Position numbers and translations under genes: made by a program
The notes under the pieces: model-generated
What the model saw: the letters and a program-made list of their open reading frames with translations, nothing else
Database searches by the model: none
What the model was told of the DNA's origin: nothing
Part shown: positions 6,978 to 7,323 of the stretch, piece after piece
How positions within the stretch are numbered: position 1 is the first letter of the stretch
How the letters are laid out: every line of letters begins with the position of its first letter
From: JAJRXG01 sp964470035
GTDB taxonomy: Bacteria; Bacteroidota; Bacteroidia; Chitinophagales; Saprospiraceae
Assembly (NCBI GenBank): GCA_964470035.1
Contig: CAYYBR010000216.1
Location: 1-7,323, forward strand
Direction: 5' to 3'
DNA: 7,323 nt

Positions 6978-7323
6978 AAGTAAAGAGCGTAGCAGTTATA
7001 GGTTGTGGCTGGCTAGGTTTTCCGCTTGCGCAAATGCTAATCGAAGAAGGATATCGAGTAAAAGGATCTACTAGGTCTCGCAAGAAGCAACAAATGTTGA
7101 TTGATGCCGATATCGAAGCCCATATCCTTGACATCTATAATGACAAAGCAGAAATATCTCAGGATATCGGGGATGTTGATATCGCCATCATAAATATACC
7201 TCCTGGTCGAGGGGTGGAAGATGTAGTCACGCGATACCCGCGCGGTATCGCTCGATTACTTCAAGATTGCAAAGGTCTAAAGGATGCATTTGTTGTTTTT
7301 ATTAGTTCTACCGGAGTATATGC
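6968..7323 (+). CDS. YeeZ-like NAD(P)-binding Rossmann protein, 3'-truncated by window edge
   Basis: The frame opening with ATG at 6968 runs to the window end without a stop (118 codons plus 2 nt). It begins with a dinucleotide-binding fold: VAVIGCGWLGFPLA (8-21) with GxGxxG at 12-17, then a beta-strand ending in GSTRSRKK (33-40), whose arginines favour NADP(H). Later come DVDIAIINIPPGRG (69-82) and the extended-SDR-like FISSTGVY (111-118). This order resembles Escherichia coli YeeZ, a short-chain dehydrogenase/epimerase relative of unknown reaction. About 150 residues should lie beyond the edge, including any YxxxK motif, so catalysis cannot be judged. The start overlaps the nitroreductase stop in ATGGCTGTAG, a strong sign of coupled translation. 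Confidence 0.85.
   Translation, partial: MAVEVKSVAVIGCGWLGFPLAQMLIEEGYRVKGSTRSRKKQQMLIDADIEAHILDIYNDKAEISQDIGDVDIAIINIPPGRGVEDVVTRYPRGIARLLQDCKGLKDAFVVFISSTGVY

Overview
The window looks like ordinary chromosomal DNA from a member of the Bacteroidota. Three things point that way: there are no clear Shine-Dalgarno sequences before the starts, the leaders are A/T-rich, and the glycine-cleavage proteins carry family variants that I associate with this phylum (for example TGYTGSGGFE in GcvT, where most bacteria have GYTGE). A Saprospiria-like lineage is possible, but I cannot establish it from sequence alone.

Left part, minus strand (1-3680): two glycine cleavage system genes, gcvP (complete, 974 aa) followed 3 nt later by gcvT (cut by the left window edge). 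Together with the H protein and dihydrolipoamide dehydrogenase, neither of which is in this window, their products split glycine into CO2, NH3 and a methylene group placed on tetrahydrofolate.

Middle (3681-4078): a 398-bp divergent intergenic region with no convincing gene. It holds several small inverted repeats and a weak promoter-like box before gcvP. I see no glycine riboswitch.

Right part, plus strand (4079-7323): five genes in the same direction. They encode a nitronate monooxygenase/2-nitropropane dioxygenase-like FMN protein with Gln where the family usually has its active-site His, a hotdog-fold acyl-CoA thioesterase, an unrecognised six-helix membrane protein, a nitroreductase-family flavoprotein, and a YeeZ-like Rossmann-fold protein cut by the right edge. 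The last two overlap by 10 nt and are probably co-translated. The thioesterase and membrane protein genes are 25 nt apart and could share a transcript. The 91- and 95-nt gaps leave open whether all five form one operon. No single pathway ties these five genes together.

I found no mobile element, RNA gene, CRISPR array or phage signature, and nothing that I would call a new biological system. The points most worth a second look are the His-to-Gln change in the nitronate monooxygenase-like protein, the unrecognised membrane protein with a DALEN motif inside a helix, and the small dyads in the divergent intergenic region.
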